A stretch of 51,684 nucleotides of DNA, from positions 1 through 51,684 of the forward strand of contig VBAW01000021.1 of the NCBI GenBank assembly GCA_005888635.1, written 5' to 3'. The translations under genes and the position numbers were made by a program. The notes beneath the pieces were generated by a model that was not told the DNA's origin, searched no databases, and saw only the letters and a program-made list of their open reading frames with translations. Positions 15,229-24,389 of the stretch are shown here, in pieces (the first letter of the stretch is position 1; the number at the start of each line of letters is the position of its first letter). Source of the stretch: Candidatus Bathyarchaeota archaeon (lineage in GTDB: Archaea > Thermoproteota > Bathyarchaeia > 40CM-2-53-6).

Positions 15229-16983
15229 ATGCCTTTCCGGGTCAGCCTTCTAATCGCTCCAACACTAATAACTGCCCTTCTCATATCCCAAATGGGACCC
15301 ATACAATTCTATAATCCGGCTCCATTGACTGCTAGGAATTCCGAACTTCCTTTCACTCCGGTGAGCGGCGCCCAGCCTACTCTCGTAGTGCTTGTAGGGT
15401 TTTCCGACAAGACCAACAGCACTTCTCCAACTGGGATAGCTGGGACGCTTTCCATCATGAACAACTATTACGCCGAAGACTCGTACGGAATCGTCTCGTT
15501 TGCGACGACGCTCAGTCCCTCAGCAACCTCCCCATGGTATTCGCTACAGCAGACTATGGAATACTACAGCGCCAACACAGCATCGGTTGACAATCAATTA
15601 GTCACAGACTCACTTCAGGCCGCATACAAAGCCGGAGTGAACTTTCATGATTACAAGTACGCGATAATAGTCCATGCCGGGAACGATGAGGCGATGCCGC
15701 CACATGCGTCTACCGATATTCACTCATTTACAATTCCCGGGTATGTTTTCAATCCCTCTCCTCTAGACTCCTTCCAGATCTCAACCTCGGTAGTCTCAGA
15801 GTCCGACCCGGTAGGGGTCTACGCCCACGAAGCAGGCCATCTTCAGGGTCTGCCAGATCTCTACGACCTGACGCAGCAAATAGACCCCGTTAACAACTTT
15901 GTCGGCTATTGGGAAATCATGGCGCTCGGAGAATGGAACCCAAACAATGCGAATCCACTCCAACCATCGCCCGGAACGTACCCATCACAACACTCATCAT
16001 GGTCAAAGATCAAGCTGGGATGGATCTCCAACTCAAGCATACGAACAGTCTACCCTGGGAACTTGACAACAATATCCGTCCATAATCTAGAACTTCCCAC
16101 GCCGGGTACCCGGGCGGTTAAGATCCCGATCAGCGTGAACTCCGACGGATCCTTGTCATATTACCTCGTAGAGATGAGAGCAAGACTCGGAACGTATGAC
16201 CAATATCTCCCATTCCCATCGGATTATCCGGGAGCAGGTCTCCTAATCTACAAGGTGAACGAGAGTATCGCAGGAGGACATGGGAATCTGAGACTCATCG
16301 ACGCACACCCAGGCGGAGACCTAAGTGATGCCCCGTTTGGACCCTGTTCCTCCCCGTGCGTTAGCAACAACACCTTCTCAGACCCTACTAACTTCGTCAA
16401 GATCATTGTGACCGCCACGAACTCCACCGTTTACACGATAATCGTCGACAGGACCAGCTCTCCCCTCCTGCTTCTTCAGGTTAACACTCCCGCCCCTGGA
16501 ATGCTCATCTCAATTGACGGTGCGAACCTGACCTCAGACAGGTCCAACGAATTACGGCTACCTGTACACTACGGGCCTCATGAGGTCTACATCCAATCCC
16601 AGATACCCCTCTCCTTAGGCTCCACGACAATCCAAGTGGGATTGACGAACTCCTTCGCTGCATGGAATGACGGGAGTACGGCTAATCCGCGTTGGGTTTC
16701 CGTCGTTACGGACACTGTCATTACCGCAACTTATCGAGTAACCGTAGAGCCATCATTCGCGACGGCCGCAACAGCCGCGATTCTCCTTGCAGTAGTTGCC
16801 ACAGGAATAACGCTGAACCGCAGACGAAGTAAGAATAAGACTCATCCTATGGCGTCTTCTGCGCCTCTTGGACTGCCCAGCTCACCGGCCGTCAGCGAGA
16901 GTTCCCAATCACTCCCACGGAATGACGGTCTTGGCAAAGACGCCGTAAAAAGTGACCACGAGCCCAATCAAGCTCATCCCTAG
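15229..16983 (+). CDS. Secreted M6-type (immune-inhibitor-A-like) metalloprotease with membrane anchor
   Basis: 584 residues. The N-terminus (VSLLIAPTLITALLISQM) is a signal peptide. The catalytic zinc motif is His200-Glu-Ala-Gly-His204, continuing LQGLPDLYD, the M6 form with Asp210 as a likely further ligand. Later parts are beta-rich with several N-x-S/T sequons. A membrane helix (about 517-535) and a basic tail (NRRRSKNK) anchor it, so the protease domain faces outside. Likely role: extracellular protein breakdown. ATG start. The last 75 bp overlap the convergent 190-residue gene. Confidence 0.85.
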   Translation: MPFRVSLLIAPTLITALLISQMGPIQFYNPAPLTARNSELPFTPVSGAQPTLVVLVGFSDKTNSTSPTGIAGTLSIMNNYYAEDSYGIVSFATTLSPSATSPWYSLQQTMEYYSANTASVDNQLVTDSLQAAYKAGVNFHDYKYAIIVHAGNDEAMPPHASTDIHSFTIPGYVFNPSPLDSFQISTSVVSESDPVGVYAHEAGHLQGLPDLYDLTQQIDPVNNFVGYWEIMALGEWNPNNANPLQPSPGTYPSQHSSWSKIKLGWISNSSIRTVYPGNLTTISVHNLELPTPGTRAVKIPISVNSDGSLSYYLVEMRARLGTYDQYLPFPSDYPGAGLLIYKVNESIAGGHGNLRLIDAHPGGDLSDAPFGPCSSPCVSNNTFSDPTNFVKIIVTATNSTVYTIIVDRTSSPLLLLQVNTPAPGMLISIDGANLTSDRSNELRLPVHYGPHEVYIQSQIPLSLGSTTIQVGLTNSFAAWNDGSTANPRWVSVVTDTVITATYRVTVEPSFATAATAAILLAVVATGITLNRRRSKNKTHPMASSAPLGLPSSPAVSESSQSLPRNDGLGKDAVKSDHEPNQAHP

Positions 16984-17481
16984 TCCAGCAAAATTCATTC
17001 CTCCATCCCTCGCCACCAGCGTACTGACGGAACTCGCAATTAGAGTTGCCGATAAAAGCACCTGTTTTGAAGTGCTGGAACCCCTATTGTCAAAACCGAA
17101 ATAGTAAGTCGTCGAGGCGTTCAAGGAGATTCGAATGCTAGAGTTTGAAACAGTCTGGTTGAAGAGGCATCCCCTTTGTTGCGAATCAAGCATACAGCTT
17201 TGGAACGCCCCTTCTGGAAAGAACTTGAACTGGATCGAAGATGGCACTCCTGATTGGGTGGACACAGTCAGATTAACGAGCAGTTCGTTTTCTCTCCCTG
17301 GAAAAACGGTGACGGTAACGTTAGTCTCGGACAGAGAATCCGAGCTCACTGGGATTGGCTTGGAACTGACAACCATCTGGGCCGACTGAAGTGGAACCGC
17401 GTGAAAATTGGGAATCATGGAGTACGCCAAAAGTCCAACGATTAAGAGAAATGACCCGGCGAGGACTAGACCAAATTTCAT
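16909..17481 (-). CDS. Membrane protein with an extracellular domain, in the ABC transporter operon
   Basis: 190 residues. Helix 1 is at about 4-22 (LVLAGSFLLIVGLLAYSMI), then an outside beta-rich domain of about 120 residues with many N-x-S/T sites and two cysteines (CMLDSQQRGC, possible disulfide), then a C-terminal helix (about 163-182, FAGLGMSLIGLVVTFYGVF). Family not recognised. It follows the ATPase gene by 6 bp, so it may be an accessory or substrate-capturing part of the transporter; this is inference. Its 3' end overlaps the M6 protease gene antisense. Confidence 0.65.
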   Translation of the reverse strand: MKFGLVLAGSFLLIVGLLAYSMIPNFHAVPLQSAQMVVSSKPIPVSSDSLSETNVTVTVFPGRENELLVNLTVSTQSGVPSSIQFKFFPEGAFQSCMLDSQQRGCLFNQTVSNSSIRISLNASTTYYFGFDNRGSSTSKQVLLSATLIASSVSTLVARDGGMNFAGLGMSLIGLVVTFYGVFAKTVIPWE

Positions 17482-17487
17482 CCGATT

Positions 17488-18306
17488 TCAGCGATCCTCC
17501 ATGTCTCGGAGTCTCTTGAACTCCTTTAGTCCGCTGAGCCTATGGCGCATGATGCTGTTCTCCAGTTCTGCTTGGAGCAGCGCGAAAATGTCACGATGAA
17601 TACTTACAAAGTCTGAGTCTGTCTGAATTCTCGGGCGTTCTATTTTGACGCCTACAATGCTCTTGACTCTTGCCGGACGTGCTGAAAGGACAAGTATGCG
17701 GTCGGCCAGTTCAATCGCCTCGGGAAGGTTGTGAGTTACAAGAAGGAACGTCTTCCGGGTCTCATCGTGAATCTCAGCAACTTCGGCCCTCAGGGCCTCT
17801 GCAGTGAACTCGTCGATAGCGCTGAACGCCTCATCCATCAACACCACTTCCGGATCTATGGCGAGTGCGCGAGCGATGCCGACTCGTTGTTTCATTCCTC
17901 CCGAGAGTTGTTTTGGAAATAGATTCTCCGACCCCTTGAGCCCAACCATCTCCAGGAGATCCATTGCAACCTCTGCCCTCTCCTTTTTCGGCCGCCCTTG
18001 GACCTCAAGTCCGAATTCAACATTCTGAATTACTGTCCTCCAAGGGAGTAGGGCAAAGGTCTGAAAGACCATGCTGATCTTTGAGTGAGGTGCGGTAAGA
18101 AGATCACCCCTAAAACGAATCTGGCCGGAGGAAGGGTGATCAAGTCCGGCGATCATCCTCAAGAGAGTCGACTTGCCGCACCCGCTCGGTCCCACAATGC
18201 ACAGGAATTCTCCTTCATTCACGTGAAACGAGATATCCTTCAGCGCCGTTACGATTTGAGGTGGGTCTTCGTAGACCTTTGTCACGTTGGACAGTTCCAC
18301 ATGCAA
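17488..18306 (-). CDS. ABC transporter ATPase, nitrate/sulfonate/taurine (SsuB/TauB) type
   Basis: 272 residues. Walker A GPSGCGKST (39-47), Q-loop VFQTFALLPWRTVIQNVEFGLE, signature LSGGMKQRVGIARAL, Walker B VVLMDEAFSAID and H-loop LVTHNLPEAIELADRI are all present. LLPW-T-NV and the family context match importers for nitrate, sulfonates, taurine or thiamine precursors; the substrate cannot be told. TTG start (GTG two codons later also works), 3 bp after the permease stop. ATP hydrolysis would drive uptake through the neighbouring permease. Confidence 0.92.
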   Translation of the reverse strand: MHVELSNVTKVYEDPPQIVTALKDISFHVNEGEFLCIVGPSGCGKSTLLRMIAGLDHPSSGQIRFRGDLLTAPHSKISMVFQTFALLPWRTVIQNVEFGLEVQGRPKKERAEVAMDLLEMVGLKGSENLFPKQLSGGMKQRVGIARALAIDPEVVLMDEAFSAIDEFTAEALRAEVAEIHDETRKTFLLVTHNLPEAIELADRILVLSARPARVKSIVGVKIERPRIQTDSDFVSIHRDIFALLQAELENSIMRHRLSGLKEFKRLRDMEDR

Positions 18307-18309
18307 GTC

Positions 18310-19107
18310 CTACCGCCACCTCTTGATGCGATTCTCAAACCTCTCAAAGAAGGCTCTGTCTATCGCAATCGTGATCAGACCAACCGTCATTATTGCGGCC
18401 AAACCATAAGTCAACGAATGAGCTGAGCTTCCTAGGCTAGAAGAGATGAAGGTGCCAATCCCAGCAACGCTCGCGATAACCTCGACCGCAAGCAACACGT
18501 TCCAACTGAACTCGAAGGATAAACGAAGACCCGTGACAAGGTTGGGAAAGATTGATGGAAGGATCATTTTCGTGAAAGTCTGAACTCTTCCGGCTTTGAA
18601 TACTGAAGCGACGTGGAAGTAATCGCCAGGTATTTCTTTCACCCCTTGTCGGATCGTAAAATAAACCGGGAAAAAAGCACTGAAAGCGGAGATTGCAACG
18701 GCGGCAACATTTCCTCGGCCGATTACTGTAACCAAGAGCGTTAGAATCGCAAGATCAGGCAGAGCACCCACGAGCATGATGATCGGTGTGATCGCCTGGT
18801 CAAGTTGACTCCGCATTCCCACAAGCAGAGCTAAAGGGAATACCAAGACCAGCGCCAACGAGACTCCCGTCGTAACGTTGGCAAAACTTTGGCCGACGTG
18901 CGCCAAGAAGAATGGCGTTCCTGCGAGTCGAATGAGAGCTAGGAAAACGTCGTGCAGTGCCGGGAGCTGGGTGCTTGACACAAAGCCGGAGAGGGAGACC
19001 GACTCCCAGAGGGCGAAGATCGCGACTAGCAACACTGCCCAAGCTGGTGGGCGGAATTTTCTTACTCTCTTCTCTCGTACTCGATGAAAAGACGTTGAGC
19101 CGAACAT
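18310..19107 (-). CDS. ABC transporter permease, SsuC/TauC (BPD inner-membrane) type
   Basis: 265 residues with about six membrane helices, the first at 23-41 (AWAVLLVAIFALWESVSLSG). The EAA-loop region reads HVASVFKAGRVQTFTKMILPSIFPNLVTGLR, where the ATPase docks, and the family pattern FEFSWNVLLAVEVIAS follows. First gene of a three-gene operon (permease, ATPase, membrane protein). The expected periplasmic-type binding protein is not in the window. The 250 bp upstream up to the adenosylhomocysteinase stop contain no gene that I can support. Confidence 0.9.
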   Translation of the reverse strand: MFGSTSFHRVREKRVRKFRPPAWAVLLVAIFALWESVSLSGFVSSTQLPALHDVFLALIRLAGTPFFLAHVGQSFANVTTGVSLALVLVFPLALLVGMRSQLDQAITPIIMLVGALPDLAILTLLVTVIGRGNVAAVAISAFSAFFPVYFTIRQGVKEIPGDYFHVASVFKAGRVQTFTKMILPSIFPNLVTGLRLSFEFSWNVLLAVEVIASVAGIGTFISSSLGSSAHSLTYGLAAIMTVGLITIAIDRAFFERFENRIKRWR

Positions 19108-19357
19108 ACGAGACAGAAGCCCATAACTCCGAGACGTCGCAAGTCGGTCGTCAGAACTAATTAGCTTTGGACGAAAATTAGGTAAAATGCTACGCTGAGA
19201 GCGAGCTCTACTCTACGGACCTGCCCGGAACTGTTACCGGTTAGGAGGAAAGATTGTTGCTAGAGGTTAGCGCGATTGACTCAGTTAAGTCCAAACTTTG
19301 GTAGCGTAAAGTCGGGACCTAGCTGTGCATAACCGTGCATATCGGTGTGCGTAATGC

Positions 19358-20602
19358 TCAGGGACGCCATGACTTGGCGTATTTTTGCTGCACCTTTGTC
19401 AAAGAGTCAATTCTCTTCCCGAATGCCTCCAGTCGCCAGCGTGCAATCTGCAAGTCCAGCTCTTCTGGAACTCGAATCACCTTCGACTCGAGTTTAGAAC
19501 CTTCTCGCAGAAGATATTCAGCTGACAAAGCCTGACCTGCGAAGCTCATGTCCATGACCTCCGCCGGATGCCCGTCAGCCGCCGCCAGGTTGACGAGTCG
19601 ACCGTCTGACAGGAGATAGAGTCGCTTCCCAGACTTCAATCTGTACTCGGTGACTTCTGGTCTAACCTTTTTCCGCGCAACCGCTATCCTCTCAAGGTCC
19701 CTTACCTTCACCTCCACGTCATAGTGCCCCACGTTACAGAGAATCGCCTTGTCCTTCATCAAACCCATATGAGCAGCAGTGACGACGCCGGTGTTGCCCG
19801 TTGCGGTGATGAAGAGATCCCCTATTTTGGCAGCCTCCGCCATCGGCATTACGTCAAAGCCTTCCATTAGCGCCTCTAGCGCTCGCACTGGGTCTACTTC
19901 GGTCACGATTACCCGTGACCCCATTCCTTTGGCTCTCAGTGCAACGCCTCGTCCGACCCAGCCAAACCCAGCGACAACTACACTCTTGCCTGCCAAGAGG
20001 AGGTTTGTCGCGCGCATGACGCCCTCAAGCGCCGACTGTCCAGTCCCGTATCTGCTGTCAAAGAGAAACTTGGTAAGAGCATCATTTACGGCTATGACTG
20101 GAAAATTCAGACGCCCGTCCTTCTCCATTGCCCTCAACCGAGTGACCCCCGTCGTGGTTTCTTCACAAGCCCCAATGATCTTCTCAACGAACCTTTTGCC
20201 TTTCAGATGGGCTGCAATAGAGAGCTCGGCACCATCATCGATCAGGATGTCGGGCTTTAGTCCAAGAACTCGGTCTAAGTTGGCTTTGTGTTCGCTATCA
20301 GTGACGCCCCGCCAGGCATACACGTGAACTCCAGTTTCGGATAGTGCTGCTGCCACATCGTCTTGAGTCGAAAGAGGATTACTTCCCGTGATAGCGACTT
20401 CCGCCCCTGCGCTTAGGAAAACCCCACTAAGAACCGCCGTCTTGGCTTCTAGGTGGAGACACATTCCGACTCGGTGTCCCTTGAAGACCTTGGTCGCGGC
20501 GAATCTTCGGGAGATTCTTGCAAGCACTGGCATGTTCGTCTGCGCCCATGCAAGTTTGACACGGCCAGACGGAGCGAGCGCGGAATCCTTAACCAGGCTC
20601 AA
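19358..20602 (-). CDS. ahcY: Adenosylhomocysteinase (S-adenosyl-L-homocysteine hydrolase)
   Basis: Splits S-adenosylhomocysteine into adenosine and homocysteine and so relieves product inhibition of methylases. The NAD-binding Rossmann motif VVAGFGWVGRGVALRAKGMG, the substrate region VFKGHRVGMCLHLEAKTAVL, SRYGTGQSALEGVMRATNLL, and the C-terminal LAAADGHPAEVMDMSFAGQA are all present. I chose TTG 20602 (414 residues): the TATA box at 20636-20643 lies only 1 bp from the longer TTG start at 20635, so that codon would not be transcribed. The shorter N-terminus, SLVKDSALAPSGRVKLAWA, also matches family length. Confidence 0.94.
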   Translation of the reverse strand: MSLVKDSALAPSGRVKLAWAQTNMPVLARISRRFAATKVFKGHRVGMCLHLEAKTAVLSGVFLSAGAEVAITGSNPLSTQDDVAAALSETGVHVYAWRGVTDSEHKANLDRVLGLKPDILIDDGAELSIAAHLKGKRFVEKIIGACEETTTGVTRLRAMEKDGRLNFPVIAVNDALTKFLFDSRYGTGQSALEGVMRATNLLLAGKSVVVAGFGWVGRGVALRAKGMGSRVIVTEVDPVRALEALMEGFDVMPMAEAAKIGDLFITATGNTGVVTAAHMGLMKDKAILCNVGHYDVEVKVRDLERIAVARKKVRPEVTEYRLKSGKRLYLLSDGRLVNLAAADGHPAEVMDMSFAGQALSAEYLLREGSKLESKVIRVPEELDLQIARWRLEAFGKRIDSLTKVQQKYAKSWRP

Positions 20603-20635
20603 GACTCGTTCAAGATCGAGAGCCCAATATTCCAA

Positions 20636-20643
20636 TTATATAT
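20636..20643 (-). promoter_or_regulatory. TATA box of the adenosylhomocysteinase gene
   Basis: ATATATAA on the minus strand, the best TATA match in the window. With transcription starting about 25 bp downstream, TTG 20602 would follow a leader of about 15 nt. It rules out the upstream TTG as the start. Confidence 0.65.
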
Positions 20644-20829
20644 GGTCTAGCGTACAGATATTCCAATCGGAATGCTGAGCCCTCCCGCGCTTGCAACTAG
20701 TCAAGAGATGATGGGACAGGAGTCCTGCGTCTCGGCTAGAACAGCTTCAGACACTTTGCGACCGCCGCCATGTATAATAAGGAAAGGGGACATGCTACGT
20801 TGAAACTCACCGGGAGTATTCGAGAATAG

Positions 20830-22290
20830 GTGTCTGAAAAGGGATTCAGGGCTAAGTTCAAAGACTCTGATGTCGCGGTCACGTTCAGGGACCTTATTCT
20901 CCTACCCGGATGGACTGAAGTCGAACCTAACGAAGTCCAATTATCTACTCAAGTTTCCCTGAAACATTCAATCAACATCCCACTAGTTTCTAGTCCGATG
21001 GACACCGTTACAGAGAGCGAGATGGCCATAGGATTGGCTCGGCTGGGTGGACTAGGAGTTATTCATCGAAATTGTACCGCCGAAGAGGAATTGGAGATGG
21101 CGAAGAAAGTGAAGAGGGCAGAGTCCCTGGTCATCAAGGAAGTCATCACAATTAGTCCCGATTCGACGGTGAAGTATGCAACAGAGCTGATGCAGAAACA
21201 CAATATTTCAGGACTACCAGTAGTTCAGGGGGAACACCTCGTTGGAATATTGACCGGACGGGACGTTCGCTTTGCAGATGCGAGCCTTCTGACAAGCGAC
21301 GTGATGACGAAGAAGGTAATCACTGCTCCCGCAGACACCAACATCGAAGGCGCGAAGGAGATTCTTCACAAGCATCGCGTGGAAAAGCTTCCGCTCATCG
21401 ACAAGGAAGGCAGGTTGAAGGGCCTTATGACAATAAAGGACATTCTCCAGCGAGGCCGGTTTCCAAACGCCGCGCGTGACGAGAATGGCCAGCTCCTCTG
21501 CGGGGCCGCGGTATCACCATTCGATCTCAGGCGAGCGAAGAAACTCAGCGAGGTCGCCGACATCCTTGTGATAGATGTTGCTCACTTCCACAACGCAAAC
21601 GTGTTCAGTTCGATGAAGAAGATGTTGGAAGAAGTCGACACTGACGTTGTGGTGGGCAGCATTGGAACCTACCAGGCTGCTGAAGACATTCTGACCAAAC
21701 TCGACGGAGTAGCAGGTTTCAGAGTGGGAATCGGATCAGGCTCCATCTGCACGACAATGGAGGCAACGAAGGCCGGGTCCCCGACTGTGTTCGCAACCGC
21801 CCAGGTCGCGGATGCTCTCCGCACATACGGGTCAAAGCTACCGATAATCGCCGACGGAGGAATCAGAGGTCCAGGTGACGCGGCGATTGCACTGTCACTG
21901 GGAGCTTCCGCAGTGATGATGGGCAATATTTTCGCCCGCTCTAAGGAAGCACCAGGCACTCTGATAACTATCGGGGGAAGATACTACAAACAATATCGAG
22001 GAATGGGAAGCCCATCTGCCATGGCCAAGAGATTCTCGTCCGACCGATACGCTCAACCCTCAAAGGGCTTACCTGAGGGGGTCGAGGGTTGGGTTCCGTA
22101 CAAGGGTGAGCTCAGCGTAGTGGTGCAGGAGATGGTCGCAGGGCTACAAGCATCCATGGGATATGCTGGGGCAAGAACGATTCCCGAACTCTGGGAAAAG
22201 TCTAAGCTCGCGGGCATTACCAATTCCGGGGCTGAAGAAGCAAGACCACACGATGTATTGCTCCCATCTGAGTCTCCGGAAAGGGTCTAG
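20830..22290 (+). CDS. guaB: IMP dehydrogenase (GuaB) with CBS pair
   Basis: 486 residues. Makes XMP from IMP with NAD, the committed step to GMP. The TIM-barrel N-part (SSPMDTVTESEMAIGLARLGGLGVIHRN) is followed by two CBS domains (about 95-215), then the catalytic loop GSGSICTT with the active-site Cys, VFATAQVADAL, IADGGIRGPGDAAIALSLGASAVMMG and the flap YRGMGSP with RYAQPSKGLPEGVEG. GTG start. TATA-like GTATAATA (20772-20779) is 54 bp upstream, giving a leader of about 28 nt. It overlaps the convergent amidohydrolase gene by 4 bp. Confidence 0.94.
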   Translation: MSEKGFRAKFKDSDVAVTFRDLILLPGWTEVEPNEVQLSTQVSLKHSINIPLVSSPMDTVTESEMAIGLARLGGLGVIHRNCTAEEELEMAKKVKRAESLVIKEVITISPDSTVKYATELMQKHNISGLPVVQGEHLVGILTGRDVRFADASLLTSDVMTKKVITAPADTNIEGAKEILHKHRVEKLPLIDKEGRLKGLMTIKDILQRGRFPNAARDENGQLLCGAAVSPFDLRRAKKLSEVADILVIDVAHFHNANVFSSMKKMLEEVDTDVVVGSIGTYQAAEDILTKLDGVAGFRVGIGSGSICTTMEATKAGSPTVFATAQVADALRTYGSKLPIIADGGIRGPGDAAIALSLGASAVMMGNIFARSKEAPGTLITIGGRYYKQYRGMGSPSAMAKRFSSDRYAQPSKGLPEGVEGWVPYKGELSVVVQEMVAGLQASMGYAGARTIPELWEKSKLAGITNSGAEEARPHDVLLPSESPERV

Positions 22291-23858
22291 GAGACCACTT
22301 TTCCTCCGATTATTGTCTGGACTACCTTTGTTTCTCGCAGGGATTCGAGACTGGACTCGTAGGGATCTCTGTCTAACACAACCATGTCGGCGACATTTCC
22401 CACACCCAAGGTGCCTCTGAAGTTTTCAGAGAAAGACGCGTAAGCAGAGTTCTTTGTATAAGCTACCAGAGCTTCACCCACCGTGAGTCTCTCCTTTTTG
22501 TCGAGACCGGGCCGTGCCACCGCCGACCAAATCCCCTCGAACGGATTGGGATCCTCCACGGGGCAGTCGGACCCGGCAGTGAGCAAGATTCCCGCTCTGC
22601 TCATTGAGGCGAAAGGGTAGAGTTCAGAGAGCCGTTCCTGGCCCAGCCGATCGTTCGCCCATTGGTCCGAGTACACGAATCTCGGCTGTACGGATGCGAT
22701 TATCCCTAGTCTGCGCATTTCCTTCATCGACGCTTCACTCACAATCGATGCATGTTCAATCCGATGTCGGAGATGTCTACAACCTTCTGGCCCAAAGGTG
22801 TCCCTGAGGATTCGGACTGCGAGGTCTACAGCTTTACCTCCGATAGCATGGATGCAAAGCTGGAATCCGGATTTTTTCGCTTTCGACGCTATCTCGGCCA
22901 GTTCTTCTTGACTCATGACGAGCATGCCGCTTGAGGTCGGGTCATCATGGTAAGGCTCGTTCAGGGCGGCCGTGCGAGCTCCCAAGGATCCGTCAAGGTA
23001 CAACTTCACTCCTCCGACGTGAAAAGAGTCTCCGTTGTTCTTCTCACTTGAGAGTTCTAAGGGTGCGAGACTATCCACAAGCTTTGCTGGTATGATCGCG
23101 TAGATAGATTGCGGGATCTTCTGTTCCTGTTTCAACTCTCGCAAAGAATTCAGCTCGGTTAAACTGCTGATGATACAGTGTAGTGATGTCAAGCCGAGCC
23201 TTGCAAGCTTCCTAGAGGCGTAGACCAAGGCCTTCTTGGTCTCGTCCATTGACTCTGGGACGACCTTCTCAACGAGTTCTATGGCAGTCTCCTTTAGGAC
23301 CCCGTTGGGCGTTCCTTGTGGATTCCTGACAATCTGTCCTCCTGAGGGGTTCGTGGAGAGGTTGTCGATTCCGGCTACAGAAAGAGCGGCTGAGTTGGCA
23401 ACCGCTAAGTGGCCGCAGATTCGCTTGAGGAAGACGGGGTTTGAAGTTGCAAGATCTAGATCGTCTTTTGTAGGGTAGCGGTGCTCCCGAAGCTTCTCAT
23501 CGTCCCATCCCCTGCCTAGGACCCAGGCGTCTCGAGATCTAGTGCTGCTCCAATTTGCGACTCGCCTCTTGATTTCCTCAATAGATCGCGAACGAGAGAG
23601 ATTGAGAGTGCGAAGAAGCATTCCGTAATGTAGGAGATGAATGTGTGAGTCGGAGAAGCCCGGTAATACCGTCCGGCTGCGAAGATTGACTACTCGTGTA
23701 GGCTTCGACTTGAGCTTGAGAATCTCCCGATTCGAGCCAAGATCGGTAACCCTACCCTTCGAAATCGCTGTTGCTTCGAAGCGTCTTCGGGATTCCGGTT
23801 CCGGGTAGATCCTGCCATTGTAGAGGATGAGATCGGTAACAGGCAATGTAACAGGCAA
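22287..23858 (-). CDS. Amidohydrolase, YtcJ-like (amidohydrolase-3 family)
   Basis: 523 residues. The metal motif LPGFSDSHIHLLH, the later ligands in CIHAIGGKAVD and RHRIEHASIV, and the final Asp in TAGSDCPVEDPNPFEG follow the YtcJ-type metal-dependent hydrolases, which cleave N-acyl or cyclic amide bonds; the substrate is unknown. YLDGSLGARTAALNEPY is a family hallmark. TTG 23858 gives MPVTLPVTD; a second TTG 12 nt later is equally possible because CCTGTTAC is repeated there. The 530 bp upstream contain repeat copy A and no gene. Confidence 0.88.
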   Translation of the reverse strand: MPVTLPVTDLILYNGRIYPEPESRRRFEATAISKGRVTDLGSNREILKLKSKPTRVVNLRSRTVLPGFSDSHIHLLHYGMLLRTLNLSRSRSIEEIKRRVANWSSTRSRDAWVLGRGWDDEKLREHRYPTKDDLDLATSNPVFLKRICGHLAVANSAALSVAGIDNLSTNPSGGQIVRNPQGTPNGVLKETAIELVEKVVPESMDETKKALVYASRKLARLGLTSLHCIISSLTELNSLRELKQEQKIPQSIYAIIPAKLVDSLAPLELSSEKNNGDSFHVGGVKLYLDGSLGARTAALNEPYHDDPTSSGMLVMSQEELAEIASKAKKSGFQLCIHAIGGKAVDLAVRILRDTFGPEGCRHLRHRIEHASIVSEASMKEMRRLGIIASVQPRFVYSDQWANDRLGQERLSELYPFASMSRAGILLTAGSDCPVEDPNPFEGIWSAVARPGLDKKERLTVGEALVAYTKNSAYASFSENFRGTLGVGNVADMVVLDRDPYESSLESLRETKVVQTIIGGKVVS

Positions 23859-23947
23859 GATTATCCTGTCTGGAACCGCTTGATGGAGATTTCAGCATTG
23901 GGCTGTTAGCGTGCCTACTCTCGGCCAGATATTTCTCCAAACTGCCG

Positions 23948-24186
23948 TTTTGTGTCGCGAGGATCAACTACTTTTGAGATTTTTCGACAGGGGTCTCGCC
24001 AGTTGAAGCTGATCCGGGCGAGTCCTGTTGTTCAGGGCGCAGAATGGAACTGTCAACCGTTTCTGTGATCGCGGATTAAGCGTAGAGGTCAACGCGAAAA
24101 AGTCGCAAGCTCAAATCGCCTGCCCCGATTCCGGATCCAAGCGTATTCTGCGCTTGTCCTGTTTGAAAAAGGAGCAGTCTGCGAAT
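23948..24186 (+). repeat. Dispersed structured element, copy A
   Basis: A non-coding segment that recurs at 38166-38413 in the same orientation. Over 147 ungapped positions (23991-24137) I count 22 mismatches, about 85% identity, mostly transitions. GGCGCAGAAT (24036-24045) pairs with ATTCTGCGCT (24145-24154). Inside that pairing lie stems GCGT/ACGC (24080-83 with 24092-95) and AATCG/CGATT (24114-18 with 24126-30). CTCGCC/GGCGAG forms a separate stem before it. The right edge is AGTCTGCGAAT. A TATA-like GATATTT near 23927-23933 could start a plus-strand RNA at the element's left edge. TTTTGTGTCG, the left edge, recurs once at 24219. The rest of the gap (23859-23947, 24187-24389) shows nothing else. 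No ORF in it is conserved with copy B. Confidence 0.75.
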
Positions 24187-24389
24187 TGTCAAGCCGTTGA
24201 CTGGCCGGGTAGGGGGATGTTTTGTGTCGGTCCTGACGGATAATTTTCTCAGAAGAATTCTAAGTGCATCAATCAAACTTTGAAGCTCACGAAATGGCCC
24301 GACCCCGTTTTGAACGCGAATTCTCTGCTGAAACGGTTTTCAGATGACGATTCGTGATCTGTGAGAAAATGAAATGTCGCGGTCAGAGA

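Noticed and set aside
19108-19357. Spacer between the permease and adenosylhomocysteinase genes, considered as a riboswitch (TPP or SAH type)
   Set aside because: No conserved riboswitch core could be matched by eye; only a short GTGCA direct repeat is seen.
19779-20327. 182-codon frame opposite adenosylhomocysteinase
   Set aside because: A shadow of a strongly conserved enzyme; Ser/Pro/Ala-rich translation without motifs.
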